In this document: piece after piece, positions 22,213 to 31,666 of the stretch
Position numbering within the stretch: the first letter of the stretch is position 1
How the letters are laid out: each line of letters starts with the position of its first letter
NCBI GenBank assembly: GCA_015039365.1
Contig: WION01000199.1
Location: forward strand, 1 to 64,000
Source of the DNA: Amanita rubescens
Taxonomy: Eukaryota; Basidiomycota; Agaricomycetes; Agaricales; Amanitaceae
Length of the DNA: 64,000 nucleotides
Direction of reading: 5' to 3'
Made by a program: the position numbers and the translations under genes
Notes under the pieces: model-generated
Seen by the model: the letters and a program-made list of their open reading frames with translations, nothing else
Database searches by the model: none
Told to the model about the DNA's origin: nothing

Positions 22213-22873
22213 ACTGGAGCCCACCGCGAGGGGCTCTTAGGTCTGTGCCCCAGCCATTCGTCCTCACCGTCCTGCAGCGCAGAAGGCATCGGAAAAGTTT
22301 CCATCTCAGTTAGGTCCACGCCGAGCTAGGCCCGCCGAACCTCAGCCAGGACCATCCAGCCGACCACACGTTCCTTGGTCTTCTCGGAAGCCGGCTACTC
22401 CTCAGCCTCCACCCCCTGCTCCTAAACAGCCTCAGCCCGAACCACCGACAGATCCTCCGTCATCCGATCTCTCTACTAGTTCAGCCGACGAAGACTTGCA
22501 CCTTCCGGGAACATTTCCCCTACCGATCAGAGATCCAACACCTGCCGACCTTTCCTCGTTTCTAGACCTATCCGCACTCCTTGCACCGCAGTCTCCTTCA
22601 CTTCTTGGCACCTCGACTCCGAAATCACTTCAACCGGCTCATTCACAGCACGTGCCCACTGCTTTTAGTCTATTTCCGAACTTGCCACCGCTCTCGCCCT
22701 TGACACCGATACCTGATCCGCTTACCCCTGAGCCAACCCGTCCTGCCTCACCGCGTCCTGCCTCACCTCGTCCTGCCTCACCTCGTCCTGCATCCCGTCC
22801 TACCTCGCCTACCCCTACACCGCCTCCGCCTACACCATCTCGTTCTCCCTCACCTCCTCCTACCAAAAGCAAC
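22213..22873 (+). promoter_or_regulatory. Gypsy leader and primer-binding site
   Basis: One base after the LTR lies TGGAGCCCACCGCGAGGGG (22214 onward), a primer-binding site of the ordinary kind, complementary to a tRNA 3' end including CCA. The same sequence follows the LTR of the gag-only element at 38394. I could not assign the tRNA. The leader is open in the gag frame with a Pro/Ser-rich composition, but homology with the gag-only copy places the gag start at 22874. Confidence 0.7.
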
Positions 22874-24667
22874 ATGGCTACCCCGACCCGTATGCCTATC
22901 CGGACTAGCAAAGAGGCGCCCCGTTTTCAGGGTGCCGCAAGCGGTCTTGAACGCTACCTCGAGGACATCGAGATGACTTGCGAAGATCGAGAACGCTCCG
23001 GAGACGCCGAGCTTGTTAAATGGGCGATCTATTACACAGACGAGAAATCCTCCGAAACTTGGACAGCCACCAGGGACGCGCTAGCGGAACCAAAAGCTTG
23101 GGACGACTTTAAGAAAGCGATCCGCGAGATCTACCCCGAGGCACAGCCCGATCGACGCCACACCATTGCAGCATTGCGTACCATCACCGATCGCTACTCA
23201 TCCCAGACCATTACCTCCGAGACTACTCTAGCCGAATACCACAGGGAGTTCTCCGGCACTGCTCAGTACCTCATAACCAAACACCGCATGACCGGCCGCG
23301 AGGCAAGCATTATGTACATGTCAGCGTTCGCTTCCGACATCAGACCCGATATTACCACTCGGCTCACGATCAAGTGCCCGGACGTCAGACCCGACGACGG
23401 CTACGATCTAAAGGAAATGAACAGCGCCGCACAATTCGTTATCAGCTCCAGACCTGCGATAGCACTCCTTGCAGCTACCACGCCTCCCACGCCTGCACCC
23501 GCGCCTGCGCCAGTCGCCCCTTCCTATCCAACCGCCGCTCCGACCGCACAGGCAGCAGAAACTTTCGCCCAACGACTCTTCAACGGATGCGTTTTCTGTG
23601 GAGATTCAGAGCACCGAACTCCTTGGTGCCGAGTCAGGGACGAATACGTCAGACAAGGCAAGATCAGGCTAGTTGATGGCCGCATACAGCTCCTGAATGG
23701 CGAGGAACCGAATATGGATAAATACCGAATGCACGGACGATGGTTCAAAGAACGTGTTGATAAATGGCTTCAGGACAATCCACAGCCGAACACGCCGCAG
23801 CCACGCGTAGCCTCCGCTAACCTACTGGAGATCTCCGACCACGCCGAAACATTTGCAGCCGAACAAAAGAAAAACTCTACCGCTATGCCCCGATCCAAGC
23901 AGACCCCCGCTCCGCCACAGCCCACGACACCACCCGTCGCTTCCACGTCCAAAGGAAAAGAAAAAGATACACCCGCTTTCAAGTTCCGCTCGCCGATCGA
24001 TGACACAACCGCCGCCCAGCGAATCATAGACCATCTTCTCAGCCTACCCGTGACCCTAGCCGCTAAGGACCTCATTGCAATATCCCCGGCCGTCCAAAAA
24101 GACTTACGTCAATTGGTTACCGCCAAACGCGTTGAATCCGCATCTAGCAATGAGGTCTCCGCCACTGAAACCGAGCCCCCGGAAGACGATCCGATCGATG
24201 TTCTCATGGCCACTACTAAGCCTATCGAGACCCTCCGAGTCGTAGACGGTACTTTCAGCGGATCCGTCAAATGCGAATGCGTCGTCGACAACGGCTCTCA
24301 GATAATCGTCATCAGAAAGGACAAATGGGAACGCACAGGCTCCGGCTATTCCGCTTCTAGGCGCATCATGATGGAAACCGCTAACGGCACATCGAACTGG
24401 ACCCTTGGCATCACCGAAAACCTCACCCTGACTATCGGCGGATTACCGGTCCAAGTCCAGGCATACATCGTGGAAGACGCACCTTACGAAGTTTTACTCG
24501 GCCGCCCATTCTTCACCCTGCTCTCCGCCGTCACCCGCGACTACCCCAATGGCAACCAGGACATCACGATCACCTGCCCCGAATCTAAAACCTCCGCCGT
24601 CCTTGTCACACGCCCGAGATCGTCCCGCAGCACATGCGGAGCACATACCGTCAAAACGGGTTTTTAA
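22874..24667 (+). CDS. Gypsy gag-protease (597 aa)
   Basis: Capsid region with RYLEDIEMTCEDRERSGDAE, SSETW, EIYPEAQPDRRHTIAALR and EYHREFSGTAQYL. A CCHC zinc knuckle near residue 239 (CVFCGDSEHRTPWC) is followed by a Pro-rich linker and a retropepsin-type protease near residue 472, with CVVDNGSQIIVI and later VLLGRPFF. The active site reads DNG instead of the usual DSG/DTG. The start was chosen because MATPTRMPIRTSKEAP aligns with MTEPRRRMPIRTNKEAP of the gag-only copy at 38780. The stop (24665-24667) directly follows a GGGTTTT slippery heptamer, so protease is made in the gag frame and pol by frameshift. Confidence 0.9.
   Translation: MATPTRMPIRTSKEAPRFQGAASGLERYLEDIEMTCEDRERSGDAELVKWAIYYTDEKSSETWTATRDALAEPKAWDDFKKAIREIYPEAQPDRRHTIAALRTITDRYSSQTITSETTLAEYHREFSGTAQYLITKHRMTGREASIMYMSAFASDIRPDITTRLTIKCPDVRPDDGYDLKEMNSAAQFVISSRPAIALLAATTPPTPAPAPAPVAPSYPTAAPTAQAAETFAQRLFNGCVFCGDSEHRTPWCRVRDEYVRQGKIRLVDGRIQLLNGEEPNMDKYRMHGRWFKERVDKWLQDNPQPNTPQPRVASANLLEISDHAETFAAEQKKNSTAMPRSKQTPAPPQPTTPPVASTSKGKEKDTPAFKFRSPIDDTTAAQRIIDHLLSLPVTLAAKDLIAISPAVQKDLRQLVTAKRVESASSNEVSATETEPPEDDPIDVLMATTKPIETLRVVDGTFSGSVKCECVVDNGSQIIVIRKDKWERTGSGYSASRRIMMETANGTSNWTLGITENLTLTIGGLPVQVQAYIVEDAPYEVLLGRPFFTLLSAVTRDYPNGNQDITITCPESKTSAVLVTRPRSSRSTCGAHTVKTGF
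24658..24664 (+). promoter_or_regulatory. Predicted -1 ribosomal frameshift site GGGTTTT
   Basis: The gag-frame codons are ACG GGT TTT TAA, which places the heptamer as G GGT TTT, the X XXY YYZ form. The stop codon is immediately 3'. Slipping back by one base gives TTA ATT GTC, which enters the long pol frame. A downstream stimulatory structure was not evaluated. Confidence 0.75.
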
Positions 24668-27600
24668 TTGTCGATGAATCGCCCACACGGAGACGAGACG
24701 CTCGGAATCCGCAGTCGCCCACCAAACATGTCAATAATGAAGAACTGCCAAACGTACATACATCTACGCCGCACATACACGATATCACACCCACAACCAT
24801 CTTTAATCAACCGACGATCGCTAATCCCGCTGACCCCGATGCCACTACGCCAACGCCCGAAACTACCGACGCGCCGACCGTTTACACAGTTGGAAAGGGA
24901 GACAACCCATACCACTTGTCGGAGGAGCATTTCTTGGACATGTTGACCGCGCCCAGAATGATCGGTAATATACTCTTACCTTACAACGGACATATCAGTA
25001 CTACAGAGCTCGAATTTAATTTTGTCCCTGCCGCCGAAACGCTAGCATATAAGAAAGTCGCCAACCGAATTAAGCCAGTCGCTACCACGCTACCCGAGAA
25101 ATTCCGAATTATCCGCCGCATACCATCCGATCCCCTCGCCGATCTCCCTACCCTTCCGACACAGCCACCGGACTTTGCCCCAGGAACCCGATACACCGAA
25201 GAACGAATGCAGGCACAAAATATCAACCCCACTGGATTCTTAACCGCCGAAGAAGAAAAGCTCATCCACCATCTGATCCGCATACACGAAGAAGGCTTCG
25301 CATGGACTGAAGCAGAGAAAGGGAAGTTCTCCGACGACTACTTCGACCCCGTGGTGATTCCGACCATTGAACACGTGCCCTGGACGCTAAAGAACATGCC
25401 GATTCCGCCTGGCAAATACAACGAGATCGTACGCATCATCAAAGACAAAATCGCTTCCGGAGTCTACGAGCCGTCCAGCTCATCCTATCGGTCCCGCTGG
25501 TTCTGCGTTTACAAGAAAGACGGGAAGTCATTGCGCATCGTCCACGACCTACAGCCGCTTAACGCCGTCACTATCAAAGACTCTGGACAACCGCCGAACG
25601 TAGAACTGCTCGCCGAGTCATTTGGTGGGTACTCATGTTACGCTACCTTTGATCTGTTCGTCGGTTTTGACCAGCGCCGCCTTGCCACCGAATCCCGAGA
25701 CCTTACGACCTTCCAAACGCCTCTCGGTACCTTCCGCCTCACGTCTATTCCGATGGGATACACCAACTCGATGCAGATCCAGCACGGCGACCTCACCTAT
25801 ATCCTTCAAGATGAAATTCCGCATGTCACCAAACCCTTCGTCGACGACTGCCCCTGTAAAGGACCGAAAACCCGCTACGAGCTCCCCGACGGAACCTTCG
25901 AGACCATCCCCGAAAATTCTGACATCCGACGCTTCGTATGGGAACACATCCAGAACATTAACCGAGTTATCCAACGCGTCAAACACGCCGGCGGTACCTT
26001 TTCTGGAAAGAAGTCATTTTTCTGTATTCCAGAAGCTATCGTCGTCGGACACAAATGCACTTACGAAGGACGCCTTCCGGACGACTCACGAATCGAAAAG
26101 ATCAGGAACTGGCCTATCCCCGAATCTATCACCGAAGTTAGAGGTTTTCTAGGAACTATGGGCACCATCCGCATCTACGTCAAAGACTACGCCGAACACG
26201 CTCGCTCACTCTCGGAACTCCTACGGAAGGGCGTCGAGTTCGAATTTATTGGCCACCATATCGCCGCCTTCGAGAACCTCAAGCTCATCGCTATCAATTG
26301 CAACGCCATCCGAGGCATCGATTACGAATCACTTCTCGAGGTTATCCTAGCCGTCGACTCATCCTGGTACGCTGTCGGATACTGGCTATCGCAGATCGGT
26401 CCCGACAAGAAGCGCTATCCGAACCGCTATGGATCTATTACCTTCAACGAGCGAGAACAAAGATACTCCCAGGCCAAACTCGAGCTCTACGGACTCTTCC
26501 GCGCACTTAAGGCTACCCGGATATTCATCATCGGCGTCAAAAATCTTGTAGTCGAGGTGGACGCTAAGTATATTAAAGGAATGATCAATAACCCGGATAT
26601 CCAGCCGAATAACACGATTAACAGATGGATAGCAGGAATCCTCCTCTTCGACTTCAAACTTCGCCACGTCTCCGCAAAGAAGCACACTCCCGCCGACGGA
26701 TTATCTAGGCGCCGAGCATCCGAAGAGGACGAGCCCCCAGACGACTCCGATCCGGACGACTGGATTGACGAAGCTAACGCATTCTGTATCGAGGCCGCCA
26801 ACTGGACTTTCAAGCCGCACCTCACCGCCGCATGCTACTCCACCGGAACTGACGGCCCCGACATATTCTCCCGATCCGAAAAGCAGTTAGCCCGAGACGC
26901 CGACATACTCAGGATTGAAGCCTACCTCAAAAACCCGCAACGACCGCCCGACATGTCAGCCGATCGATTCCGACAATGGCTCAACAAGGCCAAGCGATTC
27001 TTTATTCAAGGCGACCGACTCTGGTACCGAGACGATCATCGCCGACACAAGCTCGTCATCCTCAACGACTCCAAGCGACTACAGATCATACAGGAAGCAC
27101 ACGATGACACCGGACACAAAGGCATCTTCACGACTCGCGCTCGTATCCGAGACCGTTTCTGGTGGTCCTCCCTTGACTACGACGTTAAGTGGTACGTCCG
27201 GACGTGTCATAACTGCCAGATCCGAAACGCCCAACGCCTACACATTCCGCCGACTGTTCCAGAGCCCGGAGGTCTCTTCCGAATCGTACACATGGACACC
27301 ATGAAGATGCCAGCGTCCGGCGGATTTACCTACATCACGCAAGCAAGATGCTCCCTCTCCGCATGGCCCGAATACAAAATGCTCCGCTCCGAAAACGCAA
27401 CAGCTATCGCCAAGTTCATATTCGAAGATATTCTCTGCCGCCACGGAGCCATAGAAGTCATTGTCACCGACAACGGAACGCCATATGTAGCTGCTCTAGA
27501 AGTCCTCCGCCACCGATACGGTATCAACCACATCCGAATATCCCCGTACAACTCACAGGCCAATGGCATCGTTGAACGCCGACATTTTGACGTCCGAGAA

Positions 27601-28314
27601 TCTCTCATCAAAGCAGCCGACGGCAAAACCGAGAAGTGGAGTCAAGTCGCGCCATCCGTATTCTGGGCCGAGCGCATTACGATACACCCATCTACCGGCT
27701 ACAGCCCATACTTCATCGCCCACGGAACCGAGCCGACGCTGCCCCTCGACATCTCGGAAGCCACTTACCTTTGCCCGCCGATTACATCCGAGCTCTCGAG
27801 ACAGGACTTGCTCGCCCACCGTGCCCGACAGCTACAGAAACGTCCGGCCGATCTCAAAATCATCCGCGACAAAGTCTACAAGTCCCGGCTTAACGCCGTG
27901 CGCAAGCTTGAGCAGCGCTTCCAGCATACGATCAAGAACTTCCGCTTCAAGAAGGGAGATTTAGTCCTCGTCCGTAATAACAAGATCGATATGGAACTCG
28001 ATCGTAAAACAAAACCCCGGTACCTCAGACCGATGGTCGTTATCCGGAAAACCCAAGGAGGATCGTACATACTCGCCGAGACCGATGGAACCCTTTCTAA
28101 GTTACGGTACGCAGCCAAACGTTTAATTCCTTACCGATCACGCAGTATTGCACCGGGTGAGCGGCTTTCACAATTACTTAATAGATCCGATGAGGAGCTT
28201 TATACGATGACACACGACTCGCCCGACGAAGCCTCCCTCGCTGACGGCGATGGTGATGGTTTCATTGATGAGGCACTAACGGAGGTCGATGACCTACCCG
28301 AGTCTGAACTCTGA
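24664..28314 (+). CDS. Gypsy pol: reverse transcriptase, RNase H, integrase
   Basis: Read by -1 frameshift from gag. After a variable N-terminal linker (VNNEELPNVHT) come: reverse transcriptase (FCVYKKDGKSLRIVHDLQPL, PMGYTNSMQIQHGDL, FVDD near residue 392, in place of the common YVDD/YADD); RNase H (ILAVDSSWYAVGYWL, QAKLELYGLFRAL, VEVDAKYIKG); the H2C2 zinc finger (HDDTGHKG, CHNCQIRN); and integrase with DTMKMP, VTDNGTPY and NGIVERRH (Asp878, Asp936, Glu971 counted from 24664). A C-terminal PRYLRPMVV region follows. No chromodomain seen. Provides cDNA synthesis and integration for this element and presumably for the gag-only copies. Confidence 0.92.
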   Translation, partial: LIVDESPTRRRDARNPQSPTKHVNNEELPNVHTSTPHIHDITPTTIFNQPTIANPADPDATTPTPETTDAPTVYTVGKGDNPYHLSEEHFLDMLTAPRMIGNILLPYNGHISTTELEFNFVPAAETLAYKKVANRIKPVATTLPEKFRIIRRIPSDPLADLPTLPTQPPDFAPGTRYTEERMQAQNINPTGFLTAEEEKLIHHLIRIHEEGFAWTEAEKGKFSDDYFDPVVIPTIEHVPWTLKNMPIPPGKYNEIVRIIKDKIASGVYEPSSSSYRSRWFCVYKKDGKSLRIVHDLQPLNAVTIKDSGQPPNVELLAESFGGYSCYATFDLFVGFDQRRLATESRDLTTFQTPLGTFRLTSIPMGYTNSMQIQHGDLTYILQDEIPHVTKPFVDDCPCKGPKTRYELPDGTFETIPENSDIRRFVWEHIQNINRVIQRVKHAGGTFSGKKSFFCIPEAIVVGHKCTYEGRLPDDSRIEKIRNWPIPESITEVRGFLGTMGTIRIYVKDYAEHARSLSELLRKGVEFEFIGHHIAAFENLKLIAINCNAIRGIDYESLLEVILAVDSSWYAVGYWLSQIGPDKKRYPNRYGSITFNEREQRYSQAKLELYGLFRALKATRIFIIGVKNLVVEVDAKYIKGMINNPDIQPNNTINRWIAGILLFDFKLRHVSAKKHTPADGLSRRRASEEDEPPDDSDPDDWIDEANAFCIEAANWTFKPHLTAACYSTGTDGPDIFSRSEKQLARDADILRIEAYLKNPQRPPDMSADRFRQWLNKAKRFFIQGDRLWYRDDHRRHKLVILNDSKRLQIIQEAHDDTGHKGIFTTRARIRDRFWWSSLDYDVKWYVRTCHNCQIRNAQRLHIPPTVPEPGGLFRIVHMDTMKMPASGGFTYITQARCSLSAWPEYKMLRSENATAIAKFIFEDILCRHGAIEVIVTDNGTPYVAALEVLRHRYGINHIRISPYNSQANGIVERRHFDVRESLIKAADGKTEKWSQVAPSVFWAERITIHPSTGYSPYFIAHGTEPTLPLDISEATYLCPPITSELSRQDLLAHRARQLQKRPADLKIIRDKVYKSRLNAVRKLEQRFQHTIKNFRFKKGDLVLVRNNKIDMELDRKTKPRYLRPMVVIRKTQGGSYILAETDGTLSKLRYAAKRLIPYRSRSIAPGERLSQLLNRSDEELYTMTHDSPDEASLADGDGDGFIDEALTEVDDLPESEL

Positions 28315-28424
28315 ATGCTCCGAGGATATGCATATAGTTTTCGCTACAAAGTACAGGTACATTCGTTTAATCACTTCTTATTACAGGAGCCCGCGACGAG
28401 CACCAAACCCGAGTCCTCCGAATC

Positions 28425-29651
28425 CTACGCCTTGCCCTTGCTCTTGCCCTTGCCCTTGCTCTTCGCCTGGGGAACCTCCTCGGCCATCTCCTCCCTCAGC
28501 TCCTTCATGTCTGCCTGCAGGTCCTCCACCGACCGCTTGTAAAGGTCCTGGAATCTCGTCAGCTTCCTCTCCAGCCTGCCGATACGATCCTCATAGCCCG
28601 CCTTCGTCTTACCCGCTCCCGAACCGCCTTCAGAACCCGTCTCCACGTCACCGGCCTCCTTCAGATCCGTCTTGCTACGCCTACGCGGAGGTTGCTCCTC
28701 CGGACTACTCCCAACCTCGATCTTCCGTTTATCCGACCGAGACGGCGTCTTCACCGACGAGCCCGATACCCCAAGTGTGCCTACACCTCGCGCCAAAGAC
28801 GACGGAATGCTCTTAGCAGCCGACGACGCGACGCTTGAGGATCGCACGACAGGAGCATCCGCACCAGGCATGGCGCACCTTACCTTCTTCGCTCGACAGA
28901 GATCGCATGCCGTATGGTCACCGGAGAAGACACAGGCCTTATTCAGCCTTACGCAAGTTTCGCAGCGCTGCGATTCGGGCATCAGCTGAGGGACCGTGAC
29001 ATAGTCCATCACCAACGTACCTGTTGAAGGGAAATCAACTCTGAACCGACAGCCGGAGCGGCCTTACTGCGTGTAGTACGAGGCCTCGGCGCAGGTCTCT
29101 TGAAATCGACGACTGGCACTTCTGGGACAGTTTGACGGCCAGCAGGCGCACCCGCATGCGACGACCTTTCTAGGACGCTACTTCGCGCAACCGAACCGGA
29201 ACTGATATGGCTCGCAGAGTCCTCTGGACGCAAACTCGCCCCGGAGGAAGACCTTGCCAGGTTCACCGTTGTACTAAGTTCTCGTAGACCGACGCCGAGC
29301 TTATCGTACTGGACGAGGCCATCCGTGATGACTGAAACAAGCTTTGTCGTTGACCCCGCATCTGCAAGCTCCCGGCTATACGTCCGGATCTTCTCCTGGA
29401 CACGATTAGTTTCCGCCAACGACAACGTACCCCTTACTCACCACGTCGTTCTTCGCCAGCTCTAGCCATTTCCGGACATCCCCCTCATTGCTCAAGTTTA
29501 CTTCCCCCTCTGGCACATCCAGCAACCGCTCGCCAAACGCCTCGACGTGCTTGTCCAGCTTGCGCGCTATCAGCTTCGTGACACTGCTCCCACCGCCTGC
29601 GGATACGGCCGACATGATTGTAGAAGAGGAAGAGAAGAACCCACCCTCCAC
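28425..29651 (-). CDS. Antisense accessory gene with Zn2Cys6-like cluster
   Basis: Lies between pol and the 3' LTR on the opposite strand. Proposed exons: 29651 (or ATG 29615) to 29442, 29395-29021, and 28985-28425. The first intron has good signals (GTGAGT, CTAAT, CAG); the second would be only 35 nt and is less sure. All phases are 0. The product has an Ala/Ser-rich N-terminus, then Cys residues spaced C-x2-C-x6-C-x8-C-x2-C-x6-C, with the basic stretch CDLCRAKKVRC. This satisfies the fungal Zn(II)2Cys6 spacing. A Ser-rich linker, a coiled-coil-like RIGRLERKLTRFQDLYKRSV segment and a Lys/Gly-rich tail follow. Family not identified. Could be a DNA-binding regulator carried by the element; a chance antisense frame is less likely given splicing, Cys spacing and ordered composition. 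Confidence 0.6.
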
Positions 29652-29690
29652 TCCCCTCTATCTCTTATCGCCCTCTTATCTCCTCGGACC

Positions 29691-29706
29691 TGACCAGGAG
29701 GTCAGT
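29691..29706 (+). promoter_or_regulatory. Conserved hairpin before the polypurine tract
   Basis: CTGACCAGGAGGTCAG is a perfect 6-bp inverted repeat with a 4-base loop, about 20 bp before the 3' LTR. The same hairpin occurs in the gag-only element at about 40598-40613 and, on the other strand, at about 14056-14071, although the sequences between are diverged. Role unknown. Confidence 0.5.
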
Positions 29707-29725
29707 ATTAAAAGACCCCGGGAGG

Positions 29726-30212
29726 TGTAACGAGCCGGTTCCGGCTACGTTGGAACCGAACACCGAAGCGCACCGCATTCCGATTCTCGGCATCACATCA
29801 CGCATCACGGAAGCTTCCGAAGTCAAACCTTCGCGCCAACGACCTTCGGCCACATTCCGACAGGGCCATTCCCGCAACTTGAGCGATATTCGAACGCAAC
29901 GGGGCACCTAGACGCGCACGGACCAACGGACTCGGAGGAAGGCTCGTCGCAGGTAAGCCTCATGTCCTCGTAGTATATATACGGCATTGTCTGTAGTAGT
30001 TGGACATCGAATATACAGCCGGTCTCACTTCCGCTCTCTTTCTCGTTCCCTTGCGTCCGATTTCCGTTCTCCTTCTCGCTCGGTGACTCGGTCACCGTTC
30101 CGTTCCTTCTCCTTCGCTCTCGGCACTCTATCGCACTTAAGCACATCGGTCAGACCTCCGTAGCCCCTTTGGCCGAACACTGTTCCACGTCGGCCTTCTC
30201 TTTATTGTTTCA
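29726..30212 (+). repeat. Gypsy 3' LTR (487 bp)
   Basis: TGTAACGAGCCGG to TTTATTGTTTCA, preceded by the purine-rich GGGAGG and followed by CCGC (30213-30216). Confidence 0.93.
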
Positions 30213-31666
30213 CCGCTAACAATGGCATTCTTGAATTTCACAATGTTTTGCATACGGGCGGCTCGCAAATGTGCACAAGTGCCCAGCTACAAGAGTATAT
30301 GTTTAGAAGACCAAGAGAAATAAACCCGTAACGCACGTCATCCTTGGGTCTCACATGCGCCAGGTATTTGTTGAAGTCAGCCGAATCAGCAAAGTACGCG
30401 TTGCCTTTGTTGACCGCCACATCATCCAGATCGTCCCGCTTCTTTTTCCTTTGAAGCCTGAAATTACCGTCGACGGACAAGAAGAGCGTGTATTTATGCC
30501 TATAGGGCATGTTATCCAGTGAAAACAGCGTAGAGAAAGTGGACCCACGTCTCGTCCTCAGATGCATTTTGTATGACGACAGGTTCTATGTTAAAACCAG
30601 GTTCTGGACAAGCGGGGCAACGTACGGCGAGCGAATTGGAACGGCGGTGGCTGATAATACCATCGATGCCGTGTGCTTGTCCACTTCGGCGAAGAGTTGC
30701 AAGGTGACGCCATATACGCTCCACACGAAGGAACTGGCGATAGCAATCCTAATTATTGATCGTCATCAAGTAAAAAGGAAGAAAGAAAGAAAGGACTGAC
30801 CGGGACTTTGCCTGGAAAGGCATTGTTTGTCATGTTCGCTAGTGCATTTATAAAGTCATAGGCTGGGATTTTGGATGACAGGCTGAGGTTGTGAAACTCC
30901 TTTAGAACTTGGAACGTAAATGTTGTCTCGGGCCTTTCAACTGTCGCGGGGAAAAGAGATGCCTTCGCCAATTGCTCATACTCTGCAGGAGCATTGACAC
31001 AATGGCAATACTCGATACGAATTTGATGTATACCGTTGGTATGTACGACTGTGGTTGCTCTGCCTTTGGATTCTGGCAGACGATTGGGACAGAAAGCGCC
31101 ACCATGTCCTACGCCAATGACTTGCCTGAGCTCAGTTAAGGTGGCTCGATCAAAATAACAGCCATTCCACTTCTGTATGCGATGAAATGGGTTGGTGGCA
31201 TGCGAGTCCTTAATGCAGGAACTGCATAAAACGGGAGGGAACAGGCAGTCCATGCAACGATAAAGGCGGACTGCATTGTGGCATTGACAAATCTGTCCAA
31301 CGTTATCGTCCACCTCCTTGGATAGGATAGCAGCTTGCAGGGTATCAAAATGGTTCGAAAATACTTCCATCATGACCGACGCGCCCTGATTTTCACATTA
31401 GCAAATGGCTTACTTTGTACAAGGATACAAACCTGGCTGCAAGTCTTGACGGGTTCTTCAGCTGCTACGACTGTAGCACCTTGCGGTTTTGTCACTGGCG
31501 AAGGCTCGGGTTGTGCATGGAGCGGCTGATGAGGAATTGGGGAATAAGACTCGGTCATCATCCCGGTCGAGGCGCTGAACACAGCGGAGACATCCAGCTT
31601 CGGTTTATGGCATGCATTTTCATCAACAACAACACCAAGTGGCAGGCAAGACTTTTTGCGGGCCAT
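30213..31666 (-). CDS. KDZ transposase, N-terminal part with CxC2 cluster (disrupted gene)
   Basis: First part of the transposase gene. Exons on the - strand: 31666-31433, 31385-30801, 30748-30549, 30499-30337, 30286-30213. Exon 2 encodes the CxC2-type cysteine cluster known from KDZ transposases: CQCHNAVRLYRCMDCLFPP, LCSSCIKDSHATNPFHRIQ, then HTNGIHQIRIEYCHC, FPATVERPETTFTF and YDFINALANMT. Exons 3-4 enter the catalytic domain: CPACPEPGFN, FLSVDGNFRL (presumed first catalytic Asp) and KGNAYFADSADFNKYL. Exon 5 is cut by the Gypsy element at GTTAGCGG. The start is the ATG of MARKKSCL, the first ATG that keeps exon 1 at 78 codons in phase. Confidence 0.88.

Larger units (their letters stand above)
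21726..30212 (+). mobile_element. Complete autonomous Ty3/Gypsy element (8.5 kb)
   Basis: 487-bp LTRs (21726-22212 and 29726-30212) differ at only two sites, both CpG to TpG near the 5' LTR start. Target duplication is CCGC (21722-21725 and 30213-30216). Internal order: primer-binding site, leader, gag-protease (22874-24667), -1 shifted pol (24664-28314), an antisense spliced gene (29651-28425), hairpin, polypurine tract, 3' LTR. Inserted in exon 5 of the KDZ transposase; the exon frame is exactly restored on removal. The LTR identity and open frames indicate a very recent, possibly active copy. Confidence 0.95.

Noticed and set aside
22639..22911. Gly/Arg-rich frame antisense to the Gypsy leader
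   Set aside because: Mirror of CCT/TCA-rich leader repeats.
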